This document shows positions 9,213 through 17,368 of a stretch of DNA of 64,000 bases, in pieces. The notes beneath the pieces are model-generated. The model searched no databases. It was not told the origin of the DNA and saw nothing but the letters and a program-made list of their open reading frames with translations. Numbering within the stretch: position 1 is the stretch's first letter; the number at the start of each line of letters is the position of its first letter. The DNA is from VRUE01 sp963817945 (lineage in GTDB: Bacteria > Actinomycetota > Thermoleophilia > Solirubrobacterales > 70-9): contig CAWFQH010000001.1 in NCBI GenBank assembly GCA_963817945.1, forward strand, positions 496,001 to 560,000, given 5' to 3'. Made by a program: the position numbers and the translations under genes.

Positions 9213-9354
9213 TGGAAACCAAGCGTATCTGTCGCGGCCAGGCCGCCCGCCCCCAGCCTCACCTGTCCAATCGGTACGCCTGAAATCTTGTATGAAATCA
9301 ATCGAAGTATTAGGGTAATAAGGGACCACTCGATCGCAGCGATGGGAGGCGCTC

Positions 9355-10122
9355 ATGGAGAGCGGAGACGTTCCGAGCGATTGGTATCGAAATAGCTTCT
9401 CCCCCAATCTCTCTGCCGTTTTCTGGGAGGAGGACATCGGGGTGAAGGTCGATCTCGCCCTGGAGATGCTCGAGGCGACCGGCTGTGAGCGCGTCCTCGA
9501 TCTCGCCTGCGCGACGGGGCGGCGCTCGCTGGAGCTGAGCCGCAGGGGCTTCGACGTGGTGGGGGTCGAGCCGCGTGGGGATCTGCTCGAAATCGCGGGC
9601 GGCGAAGCGGAGCTGCAGGGGTTGACGCCGTTCTTCCACGAGGTGGACCCGCGCGAGATGGACTTCCACCGTGAGTTCGACTGGGTGCTGAGCCTGGGCG
9701 GCGGAGCCTTTGGCTACTTCGACTACGACGAGGGGAACCTGGCCGCCTTCCAGGCGGCGGCCTGCGCGCTATGTCCCGGCGGCACGCTCCTAATGCAGGT
9801 TCCGAACATCCACCACGTGGAGGCACACCTCCCGACCAGGACCTGGATATCGACGGACCAGACGATCGAGCTGATCGAGCAGTGCTGGAACGCGGGGACG
9901 CGACGGATCGAAGGCGAGACCATGTCCCTGGTCCTCGACGGCATGGGCGACTTTGAGAACGACGGCTGCGCCCCGTTCGAACGCCGTCTCTACTCCGTTG
10001 AGGAGCTGGCCGAGATCTTCGAAGCGGTCGGGCTGAGCCTCGCCGACGTCTACGACGAAGACGGAGCGCGCTGTGCCCCCACCGACGTCCAGCAGGAGAT
10101 CTTCGTCGAGGCGCGCGCGTAG
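9355..10122 (+). CDS. Class I SAM-dependent methyltransferase (copy 2)
   Basis: 255 aa. Motif I is VLDLACATGRRSLEL, then VVGVEPRGDLLEIAGG and FDWVLSLGGGAFGYFDYDEGN, parallel block by block to the protein at 5641. The C-terminal RLYSVEELAEIFEAVGLSLADVY is also shared (RLYSVDELTELYGSVGMRLANVF there). The two are clearly paralogues within 4 kb. The gene is divergent from the Rrf2 regulator and convergent with the TauE permease (13-base gap). Substrate unknown. Confidence 0.85.
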   Translation: MESGDVPSDWYRNSFSPNLSAVFWEEDIGVKVDLALEMLEATGCERVLDLACATGRRSLELSRRGFDVVGVEPRGDLLEIAGGEAELQGLTPFFHEVDPREMDFHREFDWVLSLGGGAFGYFDYDEGNLAAFQAAACALCPGGTLLMQVPNIHHVEAHLPTRTWISTDQTIELIEQCWNAGTRRIEGETMSLVLDGMGDFENDGCAPFERRLYSVEELAEIFEAVGLSLADVYDEDGARCAPTDVQQEIFVEARA

Positions 10123-10135
10123 CGCCTCGTAACGC

Positions 10136-11083
10136 TCAGCCGATCGTCTCGGGGGCCAACTCGCCAGAGCGATCGTGCGGCGGCCCCTCCGCTTCCTCCG
10201 CTTCACGTTCGGCCCGACGCGTCGACCACCAGCGCGGAAACCAGATCAGCAGGCCTAATCCGATGCCCGCGACCGCGGCGGCGATTGGCCAGACGACCGG
10301 GTCGCCCTTCTGCACGGTGACGATTCCCGAGGCGACGAGGACGACGCCGAGAGCGGTGCGGAGGAAGCCGACCGGAGCCCGGCTGGCGAAGTGGGCGCCG
10401 ACGACGACGCCCGGGACCGAGCCCAGCAGGATGTTGCCAGCAAGTACGAAGTCGACGTTGCCGCCGACCCAGTGGGCGATCCCGGCGGCCCAGAGCAGGA
10501 TGGCGGCATGGAAGACGTCGGTGCCGACCACCTTGCGCGGGGCCAGCCGGAAGACAGCGATCAGGAGGATCGCGATCACCGTGCCCGAGCCGGCCGAGGT
10601 GATGCCGATGACAAAGCCGGTGGCGGCGCCGATCGCCACCGCCGCCACCTTGTGGCGTCGCTTGATCTCGAAGTCCTCGCGCTCCTCGATCAGGTTGCTG
10701 AGGATCAGCGCCCGGGCCAGGGTGATGATGCCCACCATCAGCAGCGTTCCGCCCAGCAGGGCGTAGACGAGCGAGTCGAGTTTCTCTTCGCCGACTTTGC
10801 TCTGCAGGATCGCGATCGCCCAGACGCCGGCGACCGAGGCTGGCACGCTGCCGGCGGCGAGCCAGAGCGAGAGGCCCATGTTGACCGTGCCCATTCGCAG
10901 GTGTCGCCAACCGCCCACGGTCTTGGTGACAGCGGCGTAGAAGATGTCGGTGCCGATCGCGGTCACCGGCTTGACCCCGAAGATAAGAATCAGCAACGGC
11001 GTCATCAGGGTTCCCCCACCCATGCCGGTCATGCCGACCATCGCTCCGATGCCGAAGCCAAAGATGATGATTGCCGGGTCCAA
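10136..11083 (-). CDS. TauE/SafE-family membrane permease
   Basis: 315 aa with about eight membrane segments in two halves. The family repeats are FGIGAMVGMTGMGGGTLMTPLLI near the N-terminus and AATGFVIGITSAGSGTVIAILLI in the middle, each followed by a GTD motif (AIGTDIFYAAVTKTVGG, VVGTDVFHAAILLWAAG). Relatives export sulfite, sulfoacetate or other sulfur and C2 compounds; the substrate here cannot be read from sequence. The start is TTG 11083; the glycine-rich segment begins directly after it, so little could be missing. Confidence 0.85.
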   Translation of the reverse strand: MDPAIIIFGFGIGAMVGMTGMGGGTLMTPLLILIFGVKPVTAIGTDIFYAAVTKTVGGWRHLRMGTVNMGLSLWLAAGSVPASVAGVWAIAILQSKVGEEKLDSLVYALLGGTLLMVGIITLARALILSNLIEEREDFEIKRRHKVAAVAIGAATGFVIGITSAGSGTVIAILLIAVFRLAPRKVVGTDVFHAAILLWAAGIAHWVGGNVDFVLAGNILLGSVPGVVVGAHFASRAPVGFLRTALGVVLVASGIVTVQKGDPVVWPIAAAVAGIGLGLLIWFPRWWSTRRAEREAEEAEGPPHDRSGELAPETIG

Positions 11084-11114
11084 GTTGTTGCCGCGCTGGT
11101 TACTTATCGACTTT

Positions 11115-11135
11115 CCTGACTGCCTTGGTCAGGAG
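11115..11135 (+). promoter_or_regulatory. Small hairpin overlapping the ribosome binding site of the ABC operon
   Basis: CCTGAC (11115-11120) pairs exactly with GTCAGG (11128-11133) across seven bases. The Shine-Dalgarno AGGAG is 11131-11135, so the 3' arm hides its first half. It may tune translation of the ATPase. No TPP riboswitch core is visible. Confidence 0.35.
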
Positions 11136-11141
11136 CGCGGA

Positions 11142-11966
11142 GTGCGCCAGGATACCAAGGTGTCCACCGAAGCCGCCAGATTCGTCGCCGAGCCGGAATC
11201 GCCTGCATCGCCCCTCGCGGTCTCGGCGCGTGGCCTGCGGCACGCTTACGCAAAGCTGCCGACGATCGAGCGTCTCGACCTCGAGGTGCCGCCGCTAAAC
11301 GTGGTTGGCCTGGTCGGCCCCTCGGGTTGCGGCAAGTCGACCCTGCTGGAGCTGATCTGCGGTCTGCAGGAGCCGAGCGGCGGCGCGATCGAGGTCGGTG
11401 GCGCTTCTTCCGCCCGCGACCGGCTCGCCCGCTGCGCCTTCATGCCCCAGCGTGACCTGCTGCTGCCCTGGCTCTCGGCGATTGATAACGCCGGGCTGGC
11501 ACTGCGAAACCGCGGCATCCGCCGGCGCAAGGCGCGGGTGGAGGCCGCTGCCCTCTTCGAGCGCTTCGGGCTAGCCGGCTTCGAGGCAGCCCTGCCAGGC
11601 GAGCTCTCGGGAGGTATGCGGCAGCGCGTCGCCTTCCTGCGCACGCTGGTCTCCGGCAAGCCGGTGCTGGCGCTCGACGAGCCCTTCGCTTCGCTCGACG
11701 CGATCACGAGGGCGGAGATGCAGGCCTGGCTTGCTTCGGCGTTGGAGCAGGATCCGCGCACCGTCGTCCTCGTCACGCACGACGTTGAGGAGGCGCTGTA
11801 TCTATCGGACCGGGTTGCGGTCCTCTCCGGCAGACCGGGACGAGTGATCGACGAGCTCAGCGCGCCGGCACCGCGCGCGGCGGATCGCGATGCAGCCGTC
11901 ACCGATCCGCAGTTCGTCGCCGCCCGCGAGCGTGCGCTGGCGGCTCTGCGTGAGGGCTTTCGGTGA
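11142..11966 (+). CDS. ABC transporter ATPase, ThiZ-like (nitrate/sulfonate/pyrimidine family)
   Basis: 274 aa from GTG 11142, six bases after AGGAG; a second GTG at 11160 is weaker. Walker A is GPSGCGKST, the Q-loop lies in FMPQRDLLLPWLSAIDN, the signature is ELSGGMRQRVAF, Walker B LALDEPFASLD, and the H-loop VTHDVEEALYLSDRVAVLSG. This is the SsuB/TauB/ThiZ group. It is the first gene of a three-gene operon with permease and binding protein and overlaps the permease start by four bases (GTGA). The binding protein points to an HMP-like thiamine precursor. Confidence 0.85.
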   Translation: MRQDTKVSTEAARFVAEPESPASPLAVSARGLRHAYAKLPTIERLDLEVPPLNVVGLVGPSGCGKSTLLELICGLQEPSGGAIEVGGASSARDRLARCAFMPQRDLLLPWLSAIDNAGLALRNRGIRRRKARVEAAALFERFGLAGFEAALPGELSGGMRQRVAFLRTLVSGKPVLALDEPFASLDAITRAEMQAWLASALEQDPRTVVLVTHDVEEALYLSDRVAVLSGRPGRVIDELSAPAPRAADRDAAVTDPQFVAARERALAALREGFR

Positions 11967-12715
11967 GGCGCTGGGGGCTGCCCCTCCTCGTCCTGGCGTC
12001 CCTGGTTGGCGCCTGGCAGATCGCCGCCAGCAGCGGTGCGATCGCCGACGCTCTTGGCCTCGAGCCTTTCCTCGTCCCCTCGCCGGCCGAAATCGCCACG
12101 GCGCTCTGGGAGGAGCGCTCGCTGCTCGCCGACAACGCCTGGGTGACGCTGCAGGAGATCGTGCTCGGCTTCCTCTGCGCCCTCGCCGCCGGCGTCGGGT
12201 TCGCCGTGCTCCTCCACCTCTCGGAGACGTTGCGGCTGGCGCTCTACCCGCTGATCGTCATCTCGCAGACGATCCCGATTCTCGTCATCGCCCCGATCCT
12301 TGTCATCTGGTTTGGCTTCGGCACCGGCCCGAAGCTGGCGGTGGTGGCGCTGATCTGCTTCTTCCCGATCGCAGTTAGCAGCCTCGACGGCCTCCGCTCC
12401 ACCGATCCCGAGGCGAGGAAGATGATGCGCACGCTCGACGCCTCGCGCCGACAAATCCTCTGGCGCGTCGAGGCGCCGACTGCCCTCCCCTACTTCTTCA
12501 GCGGCGCCAAGATCGCGATCGTGATCGCGCCGATCGGCGCCGTCTTCGGCGAGTGGGTCGGCTCTGACTCCGGCCTTGGCCACCTGATACTCCAGGACAA
12601 CGCCCAGCTGGAGACCGCACGCCTGTTTGCCGCCGTCGCTGTACTGGCGGCGCTGGCGCTCGTCCTCTTCGGTCTAATTGCCCTCGCCGAGCGGCGCGTC
12701 GTCCGTTGGCGATAG
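11963..12715 (+). CDS. ABC transporter permease, ThiX-like
   Basis: 250 aa from GTG 11963, overlapping the ATPase stop. About six membrane segments. The EAA loop that docks the ATPase is DPEARKMMRTLDASRRQILWRVEAPTALP (about 150-180), typical of the SsuC/ThiX family. It would form the membrane channel with the ATPase encoded upstream, fed by the lipoprotein encoded at 12748. Confidence 0.85.
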   Translation: MRRWGLPLLVLASLVGAWQIAASSGAIADALGLEPFLVPSPAEIATALWEERSLLADNAWVTLQEIVLGFLCALAAGVGFAVLLHLSETLRLALYPLIVISQTIPILVIAPILVIWFGFGTGPKLAVVALICFFPIAVSSLDGLRSTDPEARKMMRTLDASRRQILWRVEAPTALPYFFSGAKIAIVIAPIGAVFGEWVGSDSGLGHLILQDNAQLETARLFAAVAVLAALALVLFGLIALAERRVVRWR

Positions 12716-12747
12716 AACACAGCACCCCACCCCGACCGAAAGCAGGC

Positions 12748-13773
12748 ATGAAGGACAGCCACGCCGTGACGACGCACCGCCCATCACGCTTCGCCCTCCT
12801 CGCCATCCTCGTCATCGCCGCGGCAGTGGCGCTTGCCGCTTGCGGCGAGAAGAGCGAGGACGCGGGCGGCGAGGCACAGCCCTTCAGCCTCACGCTCGAC
12901 TTCTACCCCAATCCCGACCACGCCGGGATCTACATGGCGGAGAAACTCGGCTACTTCGAGGAAGCAGGGCTCGAGGTCTCGATCCAAACGCCGTCCGACC
13001 CGGCAGCGCCGATCAAGCAGGTCGCCGCCGGCCGCACCGATCTGGCGATCTCCTACGAGCCCGAGGTCGTGCTGGCCCACGAGCAGGGGCTCGACGTAAT
13101 CGCAGTCGGCGCCCTGGTAGGCCGACCGCTGACCTCGATGATCTGGCTGAAGGAGTCGAAGATCGGCGGGATCGCCGACCTGCGCGGCAAGACGATCGCC
13201 ACCGCGGGAATTCCCTACCAGGATGCCTATTTGAAGACGATCCTCGCCCGCGCCAATCTCACTCCCGACGACGTGAAAGCGGTCAATGTCGGCTATGGGC
13301 TGCTGCCGGCGATCGTCGGTGGGCGCGCCGAGGCGATGCTCGGTGGCTTCCGCAATGTCGAGGGGGTGGACTTGCGCCTGCGCGGCCAAGCCCCGGTTGT
13401 CACTCCGGTCGACCAGCTCGGCGTCCCTACCTACGACGAGCTGGTGCTGGTTGCCAACAAAGACCAACTCGACCAGGACCCGGAGGCGATTCGGCTCTTC
13501 CTGGCGGCGCTGGCGCGCGGGGCGGCGGCGGCCGCGGAGCGCCCCAACGCGGTCACGCAGGCCCTGCTCGAGGCGAACCCCGACCTCGACCCGAGGCTGA
13601 CCGAAGCCGAGGTGAAAGCGACGCTGCCGTTGCTCTCGACCGATCTGGGGATGGACCCAGCCGCTTGGCAGAAATTCATCCTCTGGATGCGGGACAACGG
13701 GCTGATCTCCGCCCGCCCGGCACCCGGCGATCTCCTCAGCGAGGACTACCTACCGGGCAGCATTCCCGAGTAG
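12748..13773 (+). CDS. NMT1/THI5-like substrate-binding lipoprotein, ThiY-like
   Basis: 341 aa from ATG 12748. The signal ends in the lipobox ALAAC. The mature start FSLTLDFYPNPDHAGIYMAE matches the ThiY/THI5-like opening (D-F/W-Y-P-N-x-x-H-x-G-I-Y), whose members bind formylaminopyrimidine or related thiamine precursors. The rest shows the type II periplasmic-binding order (GRTDLAISYEPEVVLAHEQG, LRGKTIATAG). In a cell without outer membrane it would be tethered outside and hand ligand to the permease. Its last 24 bases overlap the 3' end of the convergent GGDEF/EAL gene. Ligand assignment is by motif only. Confidence 0.82.
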   Translation: MKDSHAVTTHRPSRFALLAILVIAAAVALAACGEKSEDAGGEAQPFSLTLDFYPNPDHAGIYMAEKLGYFEEAGLEVSIQTPSDPAAPIKQVAAGRTDLAISYEPEVVLAHEQGLDVIAVGALVGRPLTSMIWLKESKIGGIADLRGKTIATAGIPYQDAYLKTILARANLTPDDVKAVNVGYGLLPAIVGGRAEAMLGGFRNVEGVDLRLRGQAPVVTPVDQLGVPTYDELVLVANKDQLDQDPEAIRLFLAALARGAAAAAERPNAVTQALLEANPDLDPRLTEAEVKATLPLLSTDLGMDPAAWQKFILWMRDNGLISARPAPGDLLSEDYLPGSIPE

Positions 13774-16044
13774 CTCGAAGCTGCCGTCGCGTAGCAGCTG
13801 TGTGACCTGTTCGGCCGCCAGCGGCCGCGAGAAGAGGTGCCCCTGACCGTAGTCGCAGCCGAGCCGCCGCAGCTCGCCCAACTGCGCCTCGCTCTCGACA
13901 CCCTCGGCGATCGCATCGAGCGATAGGGCACGCGCCATCCCGATCACCGCCTCGACGATCGCCGTTCGCTCCTTTTCGATCCCCAGGCCGTCGATGAAGG
14001 AGCGGTCGATCTTCAACGCATCGAAGGGAAAGCGGTTGAGGTAGGCGAGCGAGGAGTAACCGGTGCCGAAATCGTCGAGAACGAGGCCGACTCCCATCTC
14101 GCTAAGCGCCTTCAGCGTCGCTGTGGCAGTGGTTGACTCCTCGACGAGGGCGCTCTCGGTCACCTCCAACCTCAGGTTGACCGGGTCGAGGCCGGTGCCG
14201 GTGAGCATCTCCTCGACCGAGCCGGCCAGGTCGCGGTGGGCCACCTGGCGCGCCGAGAGGTTGATCGAAATGTCGAGCGGCCGCTTGTCGGGCCGCAGGT
14301 CGTGCCAGCCGAGCGCCTGCCGACAGGCCGTTTCCTGCACCCAGCTGCCGATCGGCTCAATCAGGCCGCTGTCCTCCGCGACCTCCATGAACTCTCCCGC
14401 GTCGAGTACCCCCCGCTCCGGGTGGCGCCAGCGCACCAGCGCCTCGAGCCCGACGATCTCGCCGTTGCCAAGCGCCACCACGGGTTGGTAGCGGAGCTCG
14501 AGCTCGTTGCGGTCTAGCGCATATCGCAGTTCCCGCTCGACCTCGAGGCGGCGTACCGCGCGGGCGCGCATCTCTGCATCAAACATCTCGCAGCGCCCGC
14601 GACCGCGTTCCTTCGCCCGGTACATCGCCGCGTCGGCGTCGCGAATCAGCAGATCGGCGTCGACGGGCTCGCGCCCGGCCGGCCGGGCTACCGCGACGCC
14701 GATGCTGGCGGTGACAAAGTGGTCGGCCCCTCCCATCGAGTAGGGCTCGGTGAAGGCGTCGGCGACTCGGTCCGCGATCGCCATCGCCTCATCCTCGTCG
14801 GCGAGACGATCGACGAGGACGCCAAACTCGTCGCCACCAAAGCGGGCGACGATGTCGCCGGGCCGGAGATGGGCGCGCAGCCTGGGAGCGATCGCGCGCA
14901 GCAGCTCGTCGCCGGCGTGGTGGCCGGTGCTGTCGTTGATCAGCTTGAAGTGGTCTAGGTCGAGGAAGAGGACGCCCACGGGCGAGCCCGAGGCAGTGCC
15001 GCGCCGCAGTGCGTCGCGCAGCGACTCGATGAAGCTGAGCCGATTCGGCAGACCGGTGAGCGAGTCGTGCAGGACGCGGTGGCGCAGCGCCTCGTCTGCC
15101 GTGTGTCGCTCCAAGGCGTCGGCGAGGACGTTGGCTGAGGCCTGAGCGAAGTGAACGTCGCCCGGCGTGAACCGCGAGGGCTCGGTCGAGTGGATGTCGA
15201 GGACCCCGAAGGGCCGCTCGGCGCCGGCGATCGGGACCGCCAGGCTGCTGCGGACGTCGAGGGCGCGCAGCGCCGGCGGCATCGAGAAGCGGCGCTCGGA
15301 GGACCAGTCGTCGACGATCACGTGCAGGCCCGAGTCGAGCGCGGCGCCGGCATGTGAGTCGCGAGCGGCCGAGGCACGGTGCTCGGCCTCGAAGCCGCTC
15401 CCTTCCAGGCCGGCGCGCAGATGCAGACGGCGCCCTTCGCGGCCTGCCTCCCAGATGCACGCCGCCTCCACCCCATCGATCTCTGTCAGCAGCGAGACTG
15501 CTTGCTCGCGCAGCTTGATCGGGTCGCAGTCCTGCAGCGCCTGCCGGCCGAGTCGCGCCACCGTGGCTTGTTGGGCGGCCGAACGGCGCAGCTCCTGCTC
15601 GGCCAGCTTGCGCTCGGTGATGTCGTAGAGGACGCCGTGCCAGACCTGGGTGCCGTCCTCGTCGGGCTCCAGCACTGCCTCGTCGAGGATCCAGACTACC
15701 CCGCCGACCCGGGTGATCATCCGGTAGTCGATCGGTGGGCCGCTCCCGTCGCCCGTTGCCTTCCGCGTCTCCTGCTCCAGCACGCGCTGGCGATCGCCGG
15801 GATGCAACTGCCGAGCCCAGAGGCCGGGGTTCGCCATCCACTCCTCCGGGCTGTAGCCGAGGATGTTCTCGACCTGAGGGCTGACGTAGCGCCAGCGCCC
15901 GCGCTCACCTATCTCGCAGGAGTAGACGATTGCCGGCAACCGCTCGACCAGGCGACGGTAGTCCTCTCCAGCCGAGGAGATCTCGTCGAGGAACTCGGTT
16001 ACCCGCTCTTCGGGCCAGCCGTCGCCTTGGTCGCTGCGCGCCAT
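13750..16044 (-). CDS. PAS-GAF-GGDEF-EAL cyclic-di-GMP enzyme
   Basis: 764 aa. Order: PAS with PAC (about 25-150, VENILGYSPEEWMANPGLWA, GVLYDITERKLAEQEL), GAF (about 165-315), GGDEF (about 325-490) and EAL (about 500-750). The diguanylate cyclase signature is intact (RFGGDEFGVLV). The phosphodiesterase signature is intact (VGLEALVRWRHP) with downstream DDFGTGYSSLAYL, LKIDRSFI and EGVES. Both activities are therefore possible, with the balance set by the PAS and GAF sensors. No membrane segment, so cytoplasmic. The HD-GYP protein at 31944 is a second c-di-GMP candidate in the window. Confidence 0.92.
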   Translation of the reverse strand: MARSDQGDGWPEERVTEFLDEISSAGEDYRRLVERLPAIVYSCEIGERGRWRYVSPQVENILGYSPEEWMANPGLWARQLHPGDRQRVLEQETRKATGDGSGPPIDYRMITRVGGVVWILDEAVLEPDEDGTQVWHGVLYDITERKLAEQELRRSAAQQATVARLGRQALQDCDPIKLREQAVSLLTEIDGVEAACIWEAGREGRRLHLRAGLEGSGFEAEHRASAARDSHAGAALDSGLHVIVDDWSSERRFSMPPALRALDVRSSLAVPIAGAERPFGVLDIHSTEPSRFTPGDVHFAQASANVLADALERHTADEALRHRVLHDSLTGLPNRLSFIESLRDALRRGTASGSPVGVLFLDLDHFKLINDSTGHHAGDELLRAIAPRLRAHLRPGDIVARFGGDEFGVLVDRLADEDEAMAIADRVADAFTEPYSMGGADHFVTASIGVAVARPAGREPVDADLLIRDADAAMYRAKERGRGRCEMFDAEMRARAVRRLEVERELRYALDRNELELRYQPVVALGNGEIVGLEALVRWRHPERGVLDAGEFMEVAEDSGLIEPIGSWVQETACRQALGWHDLRPDKRPLDISINLSARQVAHRDLAGSVEEMLTGTGLDPVNLRLEVTESALVEESTTATATLKALSEMGVGLVLDDFGTGYSSLAYLNRFPFDALKIDRSFIDGLGIEKERTAIVEAVIGMARALSLDAIAEGVESEAQLGELRRLGCDYGQGHLFSRPLAAEQVTQLLRDGSFELLGNAAR

Positions 16045-16077
16045 CGCAGCATTGATCGGCCTCGCGTGGCGGTTCCT

Positions 16078-16986
16078 TTATCTGTACACGCCGACCGTCC
16101 AGGAGCCGGCAAGGCCACGATAGGGCGCGTAGGGCGCAAAGAACTCCTCGACCTCCTCAACGGTGGCGCGGCGGCCAAGCCCGGCCAGCCTCCCGACCAG
16201 CTTCAGGTAGATCAGGTCGCCGGCGGGAAGCGAGTCTGGATCGCCGCGCCCGAACAGGCCCAGGCACTGCACGGTCCACGGTCCGATCTCGGGGACGGCA
16301 AGCAGGCGCCGGTCGGCAGCTGGATCGCAGGGATCGCAGCGCCCGGCGGCGATCTCGCGGGCGACGGCGCGCAAGGCGATCGCCCTGCGCGCCGAAAGAT
16401 CCATCGACTCCAGCTCCGCTGGCGCCCGGCCGGCGATCAGGGCAGGAGCGGGAACGTCGCGCAGCGCACCCCGCTCGCGACCCATCCGTGCGCCCCAGCG
16501 GCCCACGATGCGCCGTTGGATGCGGGCGGCCCGGCCGGATTCGATCAGCTGCTTGACGATCGCCCAGGCGAGCGCCTCCCAAGGCCACGGACGGCGCAGC
16601 GGTCGCAGATGCGGGCGCCGTCGCAGCGTGGGGCCCAGCAGGGGGTCACTGCGGAAGCGGCGCAGGAAGTCCGTGAGGTCGTCGTCGACGCCGAGCGCAA
16701 AGCGCATCCGCTCGACCGCGGTCCGCAGCTCGGTCGGGCCGGCCCAACTACGCTCGCCGTCGGGGACCGAGGGCGGCGGCGCGATCCTCACTGGATCGAC
16801 CGGCTCGGCCCGCAGCACGACCCGGCCGTCGCGTCGCTGCCAGGCGCGGGCCCAGACGGGGCTGCTCTCGACGTGCAGCAGCCGCGAGGCGACGCCGCCG
16901 CCGACCCGCATCACGCGGTCCTCGCCGCCAAAGGCAGGCATCCGAAACGGCGACGGCGGCCGCACCTCGACTTCGATCGCGCTCAC
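16078..16986 (-). CDS. DNA-3-methyladenine glycosylase II (AlkA)-like, HhH-GPD
   Basis: 302 aa from GTG 16986, five bases after the stop of the upstream small gene; a longer frame would run into that gene. The HhH-GPD core is LLAVPEIGPWTVQCLGLFG followed by the catalytic-aspartate region DSLPAGDLIYLK. The family element WEALAWAIVKQLI lies near the middle. It would remove alkylated bases in base-excision repair. It appears co-transcribed with the membrane protein at 16991. Confidence 0.85.
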   Translation of the reverse strand: MSAIEVEVRPPSPFRMPAFGGEDRVMRVGGGVASRLLHVESSPVWARAWQRRDGRVVLRAEPVDPVRIAPPPSVPDGERSWAGPTELRTAVERMRFALGVDDDLTDFLRRFRSDPLLGPTLRRRPHLRPLRRPWPWEALAWAIVKQLIESGRAARIQRRIVGRWGARMGRERGALRDVPAPALIAGRAPAELESMDLSARRAIALRAVAREIAAGRCDPCDPAADRRLLAVPEIGPWTVQCLGLFGRGDPDSLPAGDLIYLKLVGRLAGLGRRATVEEVEEFFAPYAPYRGLAGSWTVGVYR

Positions 16987-16990
16987 ACGC

Positions 16991-17299
16991 TTACCGGCCG
17001 AGCAGGTGAACGTCAACCATGAACGAGCGGCTCGCGACGACCTTTGCCGGTCGCTCACGGCGGCTCAGCAGCCGGCCCGAGGCGCGCTTGCGGGAGGCGA
17101 TGGCACCGACCGCCCGCACGGCCGCGACAGTTGCAGCGCCCGCCAGGACGCCGCCGGCGGCGGCTACGGCGGCGGTGCGGACCTCTCCGCGCAGCACTGG
17201 GAAGGCCGTGCCCTGATAAGGCTCAAGCACCCGGACCTGCTGGCCTTCGCCGGCCTCGACGTCCTCTTCAGCGAGGACCTCTCCCTCGATATCGCTCAC
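16991..17299 (-). CDS. Small single-pass membrane protein of unknown function
   Basis: 102 aa from GTG 17299 with a GGGG-type ribosome site. The N-terminal 40 residues are acidic (EGEVLAEEDVEAGEGQQVRV) and the motif VLEPYQGTAFPVLRGEV follows. An alanine/glycine-rich membrane segment (about 45-67) and a strongly basic tail come next. It directly precedes the AlkA-like gene and is likely in one transcript. Not recognised. Confidence 0.6.
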   Translation of the reverse strand: MSDIEGEVLAEEDVEAGEGQQVRVLEPYQGTAFPVLRGEVRTAAVAAAGGVLAGAATVAAVRAVGAIASRKRASGRLLSRRERPAKVVASRSFMVDVHLLGR

Positions 17300-17368
17300 C
17301 CCTGCGACTCTAGCGAGGCCGTCCGGCGGCCCCGGGTCCGAGTTACGTAAACCGCGGAAGGTGCGTGC

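Noticed and set aside
11084..11141. TPP riboswitch before the ThiXYZ-like operon
   Set aside because: The 58-base leader lacks the CTGAGA core and is too short.
11246..12583. 445-codon open frame on the minus strand across the ABC operon
   Set aside because: Arg/Asp/Gln-rich with no recognisable domain; it lies antisense to clear ABC ATPase and permease genes. Typical high-GC shadow.
15379..17022. 547-codon plus-strand frame
   Set aside because: Antisense to the GGDEF/EAL and AlkA-like genes; composition is low-complexity and no motif is seen.
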